From NCBI RefSeq assembly GCF_004353905.1, contig NZ_SMOD01000013.1, forward strand, positions 175,238 to 239,237: a stretch of DNA of 64,000 nt, in the 5' to 3' direction. Under the pieces are notes generated by a model. That model saw only the letters and a list, made by a program, of their open reading frames with translations, was not told the origin of the DNA and made no database searches. Below, piece by piece: positions 34,140 to 43,054 of the stretch; position 1 is the first letter of the stretch, and each line of letters opens with the position of its first letter. Position numbers and translations under genes: made by a program. Origin of the DNA: Paraburkholderia guartelaensis. GTDB taxonomy: Bacteria; Pseudomonadota; Gammaproteobacteria; Burkholderiales; Burkholderiaceae.

Positions 34140-35507
34140 CTAGGCGCGCTCTCGCGCAAACCGCGTACTCACTCGCGAGAGATAAAAGAGGAGTCCAGCA
34201 CCGGCAATCAGCAGGCTCGTCATGTTGGCGAGCCAGAACCCGCGCGCGCCGGTCGCCCAGGCGGGCACCGTGCCGGTCACGTCGAAGCCCAGCGCGTAGC
34301 CGCCGCCGAGCCCCACGCCCCAGAGCGCGAGCGCATAGATGATGGTCGGCACGACCGCGACCTTGTAGGCGCGCAACGCAAAGGCCGTGGTGATCTGCAG
34401 GGCGTCGAACACGTGATAGCAGGTGACGATGGCGACGAGCGGCAGGGCCGCGACCGCCACGGTGGGGTCCGGCGTGTACGCGCCGATGATGAGCGGCCGC
34501 AGCACGAACACGATCGCGCCGTAGCAGCAGGCAATCGCCACAGCCGTCGCCACGCCGTGCCGCGCGAGCGTGCGCGCTTCGGCCGGGCGATTGCCGCCCA
34601 GCGCCTGGGCGACGAGCGTCGAGGTCGCCACCCCGATCGAAAGCGGCGTCATATAGAGCACAGCACCGATGTTGCCGGCGATCTGATGTCCGGCGAGCGT
34701 GGTCGTGCCCATGCGCGCGATGAAGATCGCCATGAACGTGTACGACGTCACTTCGATGAGGTACGAAAGCCCCATCGGAATGCCGAGCTTGAGCAGTTCG
34801 GCCTGGCGTTTCCACTCGGGCCAGCAGAAGTGCCTGAAGATTTCGAACGGCGCGAACACGTCCACACGCGTGAGCGCGACGGCCGCGCACAAGGCGAGCG
34901 CCCAGTTGATCGACGTGCTCGCGAGCGCGCAGCCCGGACCGCCGAGCGCAGGCACGCCGAGGCCGCCGAAGATGAGCCACGTGTTGAGCGGCACCTTGAG
35001 CAGGAGCGCGCCGACCTGCAGGAACATCACGAGGCGCGGCCGCCCCACGGCATTGGCGAGCGAGCTGTAGATGCGAAAGGCGAGTGCCGCGGGCAGCCCG
35101 AACGAGAGCAGCCGCAGATAGCCGACGGTGCGCTCGCGCAGAGCCTCCGGCGCGTGCGCGAGGTCGAGCAGCGGGCCGGGAAAGTAGAGGATCGTGAAAC
35201 CGACCACCATCAGCACGAGCGCGAGCCAGAACGCCTGGCGCACTTCGAGGCCGATTTCCGTGTCTTTGCGCGCGCCGTAGAGCTGCGCCGCAACCGGCTG
35301 CAGCGCGCTGAGAATGCCCGTGAGGGCGATATACACCGATATGTAGATCGAGGAACCCAGGCCGAGCGCGGCGAGATCGAGCGCTGAGTAACGGCCGACC
35401 ATCGCGGTGTCGATCACGCCGAACGCGATGATCGCGAGCTGCCCGATCAGCACCGGCCACGCGAGCGCGGCGATGCGCCGGACGTCGCCCGCGAACGTCG
35501 TCGTCAC
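34140..35507 (-). CDS. MATE family efflux transporter
   Basis: A 455-residue inner-membrane protein with about twelve hydrophobic helices, in two related halves, fitting the NorM/DinF type of cation-coupled exporters. LAWPVLIGQLAIIAFGVIDTAMVG at the start is a typical first MATE helix. The GTG at 35507 is chosen: GAGG lies 7 nt upstream, and the stop of the preceding gene is only 8 bp away. An ATG at 35540 would overlap that gene. Substrates cannot be read from sequence. It shares a transcript with the upstream glycosyltransferase-like gene. Confidence 0.9.
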   Translation of the reverse strand: MTTTFAGDVRRIAALAWPVLIGQLAIIAFGVIDTAMVGRYSALDLAALGLGSSIYISVYIALTGILSALQPVAAQLYGARKDTEIGLEVRQAFWLALVLMVVGFTILYFPGPLLDLAHAPEALRERTVGYLRLLSFGLPAALAFRIYSSLANAVGRPRLVMFLQVGALLLKVPLNTWLIFGGLGVPALGGPGCALASTSINWALALCAAVALTRVDVFAPFEIFRHFCWPEWKRQAELLKLGIPMGLSYLIEVTSYTFMAIFIARMGTTTLAGHQIAGNIGAVLYMTPLSIGVATSTLVAQALGGNRPAEARTLARHGVATAVAIACCYGAIVFVLRPLIIGAYTPDPTVAVAALPLVAIVTCYHVFDALQITTAFALRAYKVAVVPTIIYALALWGVGLGGGYALGFDVTGTVPAWATGARGFWLANMTSLLIAGAGLLFYLSRVSTRFARERA

Positions 35508-35514
35508 CGCGGCC

Positions 35515-37269
35515 TCAGTCCGGACGCTTGCGCCAGACATGTTTCTTGAGCGGCGGCGTCGGACGGTCGATGCGCACGTACAGGCGGAAGCGCTCGTCGC
35601 GGTCGGCGGCGCGGCGGCCTTCCCACACGAGCTTCCACACATAGTCCGGCATCGAACTCGGCTCGCCATAATCCTGCGTGTCCTGGCGCAGGATGACGTC
35701 GCAGTCCTCGTTGAACGCGAAGTGCATGTTGCCGAAGTACGCGAAGGTGGCGATCTGCGCGTCGCCGAGGCGTACGGGCGAGATGCACTGATAGTCGGCG
35801 GGCAGGTGCGCGGCGATCTGCTCGGCGACGTCCTTGTAGGTCCGGCTGTAGTTGACGACCGGCAGCCACAGCGTCATGAGCAGCACCCACATGAGCGTGG
35901 TGCCGCCGCTCGAGAGCACGACGCTGCGCCACAGCACCTTCGGATGGCGCGCCACGCGCCAGCGCACGAGCACCATCCAGCACACCGTGACGGCCACCGC
36001 GCACACGAACGAGAGAATCTTGAACTGCGGCACGAAGCCAGGCGCGAGGCGGGCGAGGTTGCGCGCGAGCGGCGCCGGGAAGCCGGTCATGCCCGCGAGC
36101 CACACGAGCCACACGAAGGTGCTGAGGATCGTGAAACTCAGCACCGCGAACCAGTCGATCGCGTTGATCGCGCCACGCTTGAGCGTGGGCAGCGCGAACG
36201 TCGCAAGCACCGCAAGCGCGGGCAGCACGAGCATGAAGAGCCGGTTGGATTCGTGGCTCTGCACGATCACGAGGATGAGCAGCGGCACGATCACCGAGAG
36301 CGGAATCGCGATGTGCGGTTTGCGGCGCAGTCCGGCCCAGCTCACGAAGGCCCAGATCGCGAGTGGCCATGCGGGCCACGTGAAGAGCGGCAGGTTCTTC
36401 GCGGCGTAGCGCAGCACGTAGCCAGGGGGGCCTGCGAAGGCGTTGACGTTGGTGTGCGCCCACTGGTTGAGGAACCAGACGGCGTCGTCGGGATACAGGT
36501 GCAGCGCCAGCAGCGGCCATGAGGCCGAGACCACGAGCGCCACGGGCAGGCCCGCCACGAGCAGCCAGCGCGAGCGTGTTTCGGGGGCGACGGCGAGCAT
36601 GGCGAGCGTGCCGATGAGGAGCGCGCCCACGAGCACCGGGCCGCTCGAGAGCATCACGATGCCGAGCGCGAGGCCCCACCAGAGGGCGCCCTGGACCGGT
36701 TTGTCGATGGCGCGCACGACGCCGTACAGCAGCATGGCGATGCCCACGAACTGCATGAGCTGCGGCGTGGTCTCGTGACCGCGCTCGGCGAGACCGAAGC
36801 AGGCCAGCAGGACGAGCAGGGCGCCGTCGCCGAGGGTGCGGCCGTAGTCGCGGGGCTCGGGCTCGCCGCCGAACGCGTACTTGAACGGCTGCACTTCGGG
36901 GCGGCGGCCCAGCAGATAGGCGCTGTACCAGACGAACGCGCACGCGAGACAGAACAACACACCCGTGGCGATGCGCGAGGCGTTGCTCGCGTCCACCCAC
37001 GGCGCGAAGAGCCGGATGCAGGCGGCACCCAGCCAGTAGCCGAGCGGACCGTTCTCGGTCACGTACTTGCCGACGAGATTGGGCAGCAGCCAGTCGTGCG
37101 AGGTGCCCCCCGCCATCGTCCACATCACGCCGAAGCCCGCCGCATCCTCGTTCTTCCACGGGTCGCGGCCAAAGAGGCCGAACGCGGCGAAGACGATACA
37201 GATGGTCAGCAGCAGCCAGCGCGGCAGGGCGCTGGTGGCGGAGGCGGTCAGTCGAATGGCTGGCTTCAT
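35515..37269 (-). CDS. ArnT-like integral membrane glycosyltransferase (GT39/GT83 fold)
   Basis: A 584-residue multi-spanning protein resembling ArnT and mannosyltransferase-type enzymes. The first periplasmic loop has GRDPWKNEDAAGFG, where Asp and Glu take the place of the ArnT DEGRYAE region. About twelve hydrophobic segments precede a soluble C-terminal domain of ~110 residues. It is a distant relative of arnT at 10743-12434. Its sugar donor and acceptor are unknown. It is followed by the MATE gene with an 7-bp gap, suggesting joint expression. A terminator lies between it and rpmE2 upstream. Confidence 0.82.
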   Translation of the reverse strand: MKPAIRLTASATSALPRWLLLTICIVFAAFGLFGRDPWKNEDAAGFGVMWTMAGGTSHDWLLPNLVGKYVTENGPLGYWLGAACIRLFAPWVDASNASRIATGVLFCLACAFVWYSAYLLGRRPEVQPFKYAFGGEPEPRDYGRTLGDGALLVLLACFGLAERGHETTPQLMQFVGIAMLLYGVVRAIDKPVQGALWWGLALGIVMLSSGPVLVGALLIGTLAMLAVAPETRSRWLLVAGLPVALVVSASWPLLALHLYPDDAVWFLNQWAHTNVNAFAGPPGYVLRYAAKNLPLFTWPAWPLAIWAFVSWAGLRRKPHIAIPLSVIVPLLILVIVQSHESNRLFMLVLPALAVLATFALPTLKRGAINAIDWFAVLSFTILSTFVWLVWLAGMTGFPAPLARNLARLAPGFVPQFKILSFVCAVAVTVCWMVLVRWRVARHPKVLWRSVVLSSGGTTLMWVLLMTLWLPVVNYSRTYKDVAEQIAAHLPADYQCISPVRLGDAQIATFAYFGNMHFAFNEDCDVILRQDTQDYGEPSSMPDYVWKLVWEGRRAADRDERFRLYVRIDRPTPPLKKHVWRKRPD

Positions 37270-37514
37270 GCAGTACGAAGGGAGACGGATAAACCAGGCG
37301 TGCTCGAGCGGGTGGCTCGCACGCGGGGGTCAAGCAGGCATGCGCGGCAAACGGTACACCCGGCCGTGTGCCGTGGAGCAATCCGGCATTCTAGCCGGGC
37401 CGGCGACCGCGCGTCACGGCGTTAGCCGCGGGATAATCCACAGAAACATCTAAAAAGGGGCGGTAAGTCGCACCCGCCTAGCTGCTGGACGGCGCAACAG
37501 TGGCGCAGGCAACA

Positions 37515-37542
37515 AAAAAGGGCAGCGTATGCTGCCCTTTTT
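37515..37542 (-). terminator. Rho-independent terminator of rpmE2
   Basis: A 12-bp stem (AAAAAGGGCAGC / GCTGCCCTTTTT, loop gtat) with T-rich ends on the minus strand. It lies 48 bp past the rpmE2 stop. The remaining 245 bp up to the glycosyltransferase gene hold no gene. Confidence 0.9.
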
Positions 37543-37589
37543 GTGCACGTTCAATGCGGGACCGGCCCGAAGCCGGTGCGGCGAGGTGC

Positions 37590-37853
37590 TTACTTGCCGG
37601 CCTTGCCCGAGGCGCGTGCGCCGAACTTCTTGTTGAACTTCTCGACACGGCCTGCCGTGTCCATGATCTTTTGCGTGCCCGTGTAGAACGGATGCGATTC
37701 CGACGACACTTCGATCTTGGCGAGCGGGTAGGTCTTGCCGTTGAATTCGGCCGTTTCGCGCGTCTGGATCGTCGAGCGGGTCACGAACTTGAAGTCGTTC
37801 GAAACGTCGATGAACAGAACTTCGCGGTAATTCGGGTGAATGCCTTCTTTCAT
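37590..37853 (-). CDS. rpmE2: 50S ribosomal protein L31 type B
   Basis: An 87-residue ribosomal protein starting MKEGIHPNYREVLFID. The zinc-binding cysteines of the type A form are missing, which defines the type B (C-) form. In many bacteria such copies replace the zinc form under zinc limitation through Zur, but no clear Zur box was seen here, and in Burkholderia this may be the main copy. AAGGAAT lies ahead of the ATG. It is a single gene with its own terminator. Confidence 0.95.
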   Translation of the reverse strand: MKEGIHPNYREVLFIDVSNDFKFVTRSTIQTRETAEFNGKTYPLAKIEVSSESHPFYTGTQKIMDTAGRVEKFNKKFGARASGKAGK

Positions 37854-38023
37854 GGTTATTCCTTAAATCTGGCGGTAGCCAACCCCCGCGGTTCAACACC
37901 AGCCTGCAACACCCTGTTGCCGACTTTGCTCGCGCGAGCCACTTACCCAAGGGTCGAAAAACGGCGATTATGCCAGATAATCAGCCGGTTGGCGAATTTT
38001 TGAGGCTCCCGCACGACAGGCTT

Positions 38024-38860
38024 TCAGGCCGGCTGGCCAGAAAGTGCGCCCACGCGCGCCGGGTCCTGGCGGTAATAGCGCGCGAGCAGCCGGTAAAGCT
38101 CGGGATATTCCGCCTCGAACGCTTTCGGCTTGACGAAAAGGGCCTCGCTGCACACCGCGAAGAACTCCGAGGGGTGGTCGGCGGCATAGGGATCGATCAG
38201 CGAATCGCGCTCGAAGCGCGCCCAGCGGCGCTCCGGTACGGCGTCGACCTTGTCGCAGAACTGGTCGTAAGCGTTGTCGAATACGTCGGCCCACGCCTGC
38301 GCGTCGAGCGGGGCATGCCAGCGTCGAAAAAGGGGCGGATGGCCGTCGGCCTCGCCGCCCAACATGTCGATCTTGTGTGCAAACTCGTGGATCACGACGT
38401 TGTAGGCGTCGCTGTCATCGGTCATCTGCGCGTCTTCCCACGAGAGGATCACGGGGCCGCCTTCCCACGCCTCGCCGCTCGCATCGTGCTCGACCTCGTG
38501 GACCACGCCGTCCTCGTCCTCCACGGTCTTGCGGATCACGAATTCGCCCGGGTAGACGACTACGCCCACCCAGCCCTTGTAGAGGTCGAGGGAAAGATTG
38601 AGCACAGGCAGCGACGCCTGCGCGGCGATCGCCACGGTCATCGAATCGGTCAATTCGAGATCGTGCGCCGTGGAGAACTCCTTTTGCGCGAGGAAAAGGC
38701 TCGTCAGCTCGCGCAGACGCACGAGGTCGGCGGCGTCGAGATGCTTGAGAAAAGGCAGGCCCGCGAGCGTCGCCTGCCAAAGCGCGTCGTCGATCGCGTA
38801 GGTGCGCAGCGCCTTTTCGCGGCGGCGCGCGTCGAACCAGTGAGAGAGTTTCGAAAGCAT
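38024..38860 (-). CDS. mtfA: MtfA-like zinc metallopeptidase (M90)
   Basis: A 278-residue cytosolic protein with the zinc motif HEFAH (H158, E159, H162) and a downstream Glu in DHPSEFFAVCSEALF, as in MtfA. E. coli MtfA is an aminopeptidase-like protein that binds the glucose regulator Mlc. Whether it has a similar partner here is unknown. The ATG at 38860 opens the conserved segment MLSKLSHWFDARRREK. The frame reads further upstream into the MFS gene without conservation. The gap to the MFS stop is 35 bp, so the genes may be co-transcribed. Confidence 0.88.
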   Translation of the reverse strand: MLSKLSHWFDARRREKALRTYAIDDALWQATLAGLPFLKHLDAADLVRLRELTSLFLAQKEFSTAHDLELTDSMTVAIAAQASLPVLNLSLDLYKGWVGVVVYPGEFVIRKTVEDEDGVVHEVEHDASGEAWEGGPVILSWEDAQMTDDSDAYNVVIHEFAHKIDMLGGEADGHPPLFRRWHAPLDAQAWADVFDNAYDQFCDKVDAVPERRWARFERDSLIDPYAADHPSEFFAVCSEALFVKPKAFEAEYPELYRLLARYYRQDPARVGALSGQPA

Positions 38861-38895
38861 CGCTGGGTGTGTTTTCCCGTGCGTCAGGATGTCGT

Positions 38896-40452
38896 TCAGT
38901 CGATCTGCTTTTGCCACGCGGCGAAGATCCCGCCGCACACCGCCACGCCGATCAGGAAGTAAAACCCGTCGAGCGAACTCAGAAAGCTCGCCTGCTGCGC
39001 GACCATGCGGCTCACTTCCGCGAGCGCAAGTCCGCGCGCTTCGCTCGCGGACCGGCCCATCAGCTCGAACGAATGCGTCAGCGCGGCGTAGGTGCTCTGG
39101 AACGCCGGGTTGAACGGATTCACGAACTCGGCGAGGCGCGTCTGGTGCAGCGCGAGCCGGTGCTGTTCGACGATGATAACCGTGGCGGTGGCGAACGATA
39201 TCGTCAACTGCCGGACGATGTTTTTCAAGCGATAACCGTGCGTGAATTCTTCGATCGCGAAGATTCGGAACGTGAGATTGGCGACGGGCAGCACGATGAA
39301 GAGCAGCAGCAGGCCACGCAGCAGCAGCGGCGGGATGAGCCAGGCTTCGCTTGCCTGCGGCGTGAGCCGTGTCATCCAGAACGAGATGAACGCCGAGAGC
39401 ACGAAGCCGGGCACGATGATCCACTTCTTGTGCGTCATGAACTTCGCGTAGCGGAAGTAGAAAAAGAGCGCGCCCGCCGAGATGAGCGACGTGATGCCGG
39501 TGAGGCGGCCGGCGTTTTCGACGGGGTAGTTGAAACCGCCTTCGAGCAGCCGCGAGACCAGGTAGCTGAGCGCCGTGCTCAGGTAGTAATAGACCATGTA
39601 GAGCAGCAGGCCCACCTGGAACGGCTTCTCGCGCAGTGCGTGCAGACGCATGAGCGGCTTCGGATGATGCCACTGGTGCCAGCCGAACCAGGCGAGCGCC
39701 GTGATCCCGACGAGCGTGAGCAGGATGATTTCCGGCGACGCGCTGAACAGTTCGAAGCGCACCTGCTGCATGGCGATTTGCAGCGCGCCCTGCGCAAACG
39801 CAAAGATGATGTACGGCCAGAAGTGCGCTTCACCGCGTTCCTCGGGCAACAAGTGGCCCGTATCGGGCAGCGCGAGCAGGGCTAGCACGGCATAGAGCAC
39901 GCCGGCGGGCGCGGAAAACGCGAACAGGGCGCGCCAGTCGAAATGAGAGACGAGCTGGCCGCCCACGAGCGGCGCGAGCGCGCTGGAGAGCACGATGAGA
40001 ATGAGGAACGCACGCGTTGCCACCGGACGCTGCTGCGGCGTGAAGCTGATCTGGATGAGGATGCGGCAGGTGCCCATCATCGGGCCGATGAAGTAGCCCT
40101 GAAATCCGCGTGCGAAAGCAAGCTCGATCGACGATTCGCACAGTGCCGCCGCGATCGCGCCCACGGAATAGAGCAGCAGGCAGCTCCCCACGTAGCGCCG
40201 ATAGCCCATGCGCTCCACCCACCATTGCTGCTGCAGGATGCCCAGAACGGCGCACACGGCGTAGGCGCTCGACGACCAGACGAGCTCGTCCGGCGACGCG
40301 TTGATGCCGCCCGCGATATGGCTCGTGAAGAACGAGAAGATCGCGTTGTCGTAGTAGTCGAGACCGGTCGCGAGGGCGAGCACCCACGGGAAAAAGTCGC
40401 CGCGCAGGCGCGCCGCGCTGAAGATCGGCTCGCGGGGCTGGGCCGTGCTCAT
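38896..40452 (-). CDS. MFS transporter (DHA2/EmrB-like, 14 helices)
   Basis: A 518-residue inner-membrane transporter with about fourteen hydrophobic helices, typical of the DHA2 drug:proton antiporters. The early loop ERMGYRRYVGSCLLLYSVG corresponds to the MFS loop 2-3 motif, in a divergent form. No HlyD-type membrane fusion partner is adjacent. Its ATG overlaps the stop of the MerR gene by 4 bp (ATGA), so the regulator and transporter are translated together. Export of a toxic organic compound is a reasonable inference, but the substrate is unknown. Confidence 0.88.
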   Translation of the reverse strand: MSTAQPREPIFSAARLRGDFFPWVLALATGLDYYDNAIFSFFTSHIAGGINASPDELVWSSSAYAVCAVLGILQQQWWVERMGYRRYVGSCLLLYSVGAIAAALCESSIELAFARGFQGYFIGPMMGTCRILIQISFTPQQRPVATRAFLILIVLSSALAPLVGGQLVSHFDWRALFAFSAPAGVLYAVLALLALPDTGHLLPEERGEAHFWPYIIFAFAQGALQIAMQQVRFELFSASPEIILLTLVGITALAWFGWHQWHHPKPLMRLHALREKPFQVGLLLYMVYYYLSTALSYLVSRLLEGGFNYPVENAGRLTGITSLISAGALFFYFRYAKFMTHKKWIIVPGFVLSAFISFWMTRLTPQASEAWLIPPLLLRGLLLLFIVLPVANLTFRIFAIEEFTHGYRLKNIVRQLTISFATATVIIVEQHRLALHQTRLAEFVNPFNPAFQSTYAALTHSFELMGRSASEARGLALAEVSRMVAQQASFLSSLDGFYFLIGVAVCGGIFAAWQKQID

Positions 40453-41000
40453 GCCGATTCGTCGTTCTCGCGTGCGTTGCCCGCAGGCTCTGCTGGTTTG
40501 CTGCCCGTCGCGGTCGCGGTCGCCTTGCGGCGCCGCGTGGCGGCGAGGCGCTGCTCGATCAGCTGATCGGACGGCTCTCCCGCGAGGCGCCGCTGCAGGT
40601 AGTCGAGGTCGTCGGCCAGCTCCGTGCGCACCGTCTGCGCTTCCTTCAACTCGCGGCGCACGGCCGCGATGCGCGTGTCCAGCGTTTCGATCTGCTGCGC
40701 GAGCGCGTCGGCGATCTGCTGGAGCGACTCCTGCGAATAGCGCCGGCGGCCCTCGCCAACCTGTTCGAGCGGCCGCTTGAGCATTTCGGTGATGCCGTGC
40801 AGCGAAAAGCCGAGCGCGCGCAGCCGCAGGATGCGCGAAAACTGCTCGAGGTCGTGCTCGTCGTAGAGCCGGTAGCGGCCTTCGCTGCGCGAGGGGCTCA
40901 CGAGCCCGCGCTCTTCGTAATACTTGAGCGTGCGTGGCGTGACATTCAGGCGCTCGGCGGCGTCGCGCACCGTGAGCAGCGCAGGGGAGTCCTTGGGCAT
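40449..41000 (-). CDS. MerR family regulator controlling the MFS gene
   Basis: A 183-residue regulator. The N-terminal winged helix reads VRDAAERLNVTPRTLKYYEERGLVSPSR. A long coiled coil (about 90-150) follows for dimerisation, then a basic, disordered tail. It has no cysteines, so it is not a metal sensor of the MerR/CueR kind; an organic ligand is more likely. It overlaps the MFS gene by 4 bp, and a palindrome lies in the spacer of its own promoter, the usual arrangement for MerR autoregulation. Confidence 0.9.
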   Translation of the reverse strand: MPKDSPALLTVRDAAERLNVTPRTLKYYEERGLVSPSRSEGRYRLYDEHDLEQFSRILRLRALGFSLHGITEMLKRPLEQVGEGRRRYSQESLQQIADALAQQIETLDTRIAAVRRELKEAQTVRTELADDLDYLQRRLAGEPSDQLIEQRLAATRRRKATATATGSKPAEPAGNARENDESA

Positions 41001-41044
41001 GAGGCACTCTTTTTTCGCCGTGGGGCGATCAGGATATGCTGCGC

Positions 41045-41071
41045 ATTATAGTTCAACGTAAACGTTCACGT
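41045..41071 (-). promoter_or_regulatory. merR promoter with operator-like dyad in the spacer
   Basis: On the minus strand ACGTGAACGTTTACGT (41056-41071; pattern ACGT-N-AACGTT-N-ACGT) is followed 5 nt later by a perfect -10, TATAAT (41045-41050). MerR-type regulators bind such dyads between -35 and -10. The -35 is weak (CTGTAC at 19 bp), as is common for these promoters. Confidence 0.65.
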
Positions 41072-41109
41072 ACAGGTTGTGGCGCACAACGATCCGGTGC
41101 CGGAAAAGA

Positions 41110-41137
41110 AAAACGCCCGCGAATTTGCGGGCGTTTT
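41110..41137 (-). terminator. Rho-independent terminator of rho
   Basis: Stem AAAACGCCCGC / GCGGGCGTTTT with a 6-nt loop, then a T-rich stretch on the minus strand. It lies 26 bp past the rho stop. Confidence 0.88.
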
Positions 41138-41162
41138 GCGGAGACTCGTGCGGGCGAGGGCC

Positions 41163-42425
41163 TTAGCCGCCGCGGCGCATCATGTCGAAGAACTCGGAGT
41201 TGTTCTTCGTCTGGCGAATCTTGTCGAGCAGGAATTCCATGGCCTCGACTTCGTCCATGTCGTGGATGAACTTGCGCAGCACCCAGATCTTCTGGAGGAT
41301 GTCCGGCTTGATCAGCAGTTCTTCGCGGCGCGTGCCCGACTTGTTCAGGTTGATCGACGGGTAGACGCGCTTTTCCGCGAGACGGCGCTCGAGGTGCACT
41401 TCCATGTTGCCGGTGCCCTTGAACTCTTCGTAGATCACGTCGTCCATGCGGCTGCCGGTTTCGATCAGCGCCGTACCGATGATGGTGAGCGAGCCGCCTT
41501 CTTCGATATTGCGCGCGGCGCCGAAGAAGCGCTTCGGACGCTGGAGCGCGTTGGCGTCCACACCGCCCGTCAGCACCTTGCCCGATGCGGGCACAACGGT
41601 GTTGTAGGCGCGCGCGAGACGCGTGATCGAGTCGAGCAGAATCACGACGTCGTGCTTCATTTCGACGAGTCGCTTGGCCTTCTCGATCACCATTTCGGCG
41701 ACCTGCACGTGACGCGCAGCCGGTTCGTCGAAGGTCGAGGCGATCACTTCGCCCGCCACCGAGCGCTGCATTTCGGTCACTTCTTCAGGACGCTCGTCGA
41801 TCAGCAGCACGAACAGGACCACGTCGGGGTGGTTCTGCTTGATGGCGTGCGCGATGTGCTGGAGCATCACGGTCTTGCCGGACTTGGGCGAAGCGACCAG
41901 CAGGCCGCGCTGACCCTTGCCGATGGGCGCAATCATGTCGATGATGCGGCCCGTCACGTTCTCCTCACCGCGCATTTCGCGCTCGAGCAGCAGCACCTTG
42001 TTCGGGTGCAGCGGCGTGAGATTCTCGAACATGATCTTGTGCTTCGAGGCCTCGGGCGGCTGGCCATTGACCTTGTCCACCTTCACGAGCGCGAAGTAGC
42101 GTTCGCCGTCCTTCGGCGTGCGCACTTCACCTTCGATCGTGTCGCCGGTGTGCAGGTTGAAGCGGCGGATCTGCGACGGGCTGATATAGATATCGTCCGT
42201 GCTGGCGAGATATGAGGTTTCCGGCGAGCGCAGGAAGCCGAAGCCGTCGGGAAGCACTTCGAGCGTGCCGTCACCGAAGATCGTTTCGCCCGTCTTGGCG
42301 CGCTTTTTGAGAATCGCGAACATGAGTTCCTGCTTGCGCAGGCGGTTCGCATTTTCGATCTCGAGGCCATTGGCCATCTCGATCAATTCGGACACGTGCA
42401 GAGACTTGAGCTCGGAAAGATGCAT
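41163..42425 (-). CDS. rho: Transcription termination factor Rho
   Basis: A 420-residue hexameric RNA helicase that ends transcription at rut sites. The N-terminal RNA-binding domain contains the cold-shock-like segment (LEVLPDGFGFLRSPE). The ATPase part has Walker A SPKSGKT, LLIDERPEEVTEM, and the conserved C-terminus KTNNSEFFDMM. The length is normal. The frame is open to 42581, but the ATG at 42425 gives the standard N-terminus MHLSELKSLHVSELIEMA. A 300-bp leader separates it from trxA and contains a strong hairpin; rho genes are often autoregulated through such leaders. Confidence 0.98.
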   Translation of the reverse strand: MHLSELKSLHVSELIEMANGLEIENANRLRKQELMFAILKKRAKTGETIFGDGTLEVLPDGFGFLRSPETSYLASTDDIYISPSQIRRFNLHTGDTIEGEVRTPKDGERYFALVKVDKVNGQPPEASKHKIMFENLTPLHPNKVLLLEREMRGEENVTGRIIDMIAPIGKGQRGLLVASPKSGKTVMLQHIAHAIKQNHPDVVLFVLLIDERPEEVTEMQRSVAGEVIASTFDEPAARHVQVAEMVIEKAKRLVEMKHDVVILLDSITRLARAYNTVVPASGKVLTGGVDANALQRPKRFFGAARNIEEGGSLTIIGTALIETGSRMDDVIYEEFKGTGNMEVHLERRLAEKRVYPSINLNKSGTRREELLIKPDILQKIWVLRKFIHDMDEVEAMEFLLDKIRQTKNNSEFFDMMRRGG

Positions 42426-42630
42426 ACGGAGAACCCGTCGGGGAGGAGTGCGACGAAAAGAATGGGGGAAAAGAAGCGAGCGGAACCGCTCAAGGACTTT
42501 TGGTTGAAACTTTGCTTGAAGCTTGCTTGATACTTTTATCAGGGCGCCGGTAGACGCTTTATGAATTCTAGCATAGCACACGCCAGAAACCGTCAGTGAA
42601 GACCGACAGCAAGTTTCGACGTGTTTTTAT

Positions 42631-42660
42631 GGTGCGTGTTGTCGCGTGACAACACGCACC
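42631..42660. other. Perfect 13-bp hairpin in the rho leader / after trxA
   Basis: Arms GGTGCGTGTTGTC and GACAACACGCACC with loop gcgt. It is 205 nt upstream of the rho ATG and 67 nt past the trxA stop. No T-run follows on the minus strand (AT-AAAAAC instead), so it is not a normal terminator. It could protect the trxA mRNA end or act in Rho autoregulation. The rest of 42426-42727 holds no gene. Confidence 0.7.
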
Positions 42661-42727
42661 GTTGCGTAGCTCACCCCTTGCTGGCCGGGCAATGCGCCCA
42701 GGCGGGGAGGGACGGCCCGCGAGGAAG

Positions 42728-43054
42728 TTACAGGTGGCTGTCCAGGAACGCGGTGAGCTGCGACTTCGAGAGCGCGCCGACCTTCTGCGCCGCAACGGCG
42801 CCGTTCTTGAAGAGGATCAGCGTCGGGATGCCGCGCACGCCGAACTTCACCGGCGTCGACTGGTGCTCGTCGACGTTGATCTTCGCGACCTGAAGGCGAT
42901 CGCCATAATCCTTCGCGACTTCATCGAGAATCGGCGCGATCATCTTGCACGGACCACACCATTCCGCCCAGAAGTCCAGCAGCACGGGCTTGTCAGATTT
43001 CACGACGTCCTGTTCGAACGATGCGTCGCTGATATGCTTGATTTGTTCGCTCAT
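42728..43054 (-). CDS. trxA: Thioredoxin 1
   Basis: A 108-residue thioredoxin with the active site WCGPC, which reduces protein disulfides such as ribonucleotide reductase and peroxiredoxins, including Bcp. The fold landmarks FWAEWCGPCKM and GIPTLILFKNG are intact. The ATG at 43054 is chosen because the standard N-terminus follows; the frame extends 57 nt further without conservation. trxA-rho is a widely conserved pair, here with a 302-bp gap. Confidence 0.97.
   Translation of the reverse strand: MSEQIKHISDASFEQDVVKSDKPVLLDFWAEWCGPCKMIAPILDEVAKDYGDRLQVAKINVDEHQSTPVKFGVRGIPTLILFKNGAVAAQKVGALSKSQLTAFLDSHL

Noticed and set aside
37434..37442. DnaA-box-like TAATCCACA
   Set aside because: One mismatch to TTATCCACA, a single copy, and no cluster of boxes or AT-rich unwinding region; not an origin.
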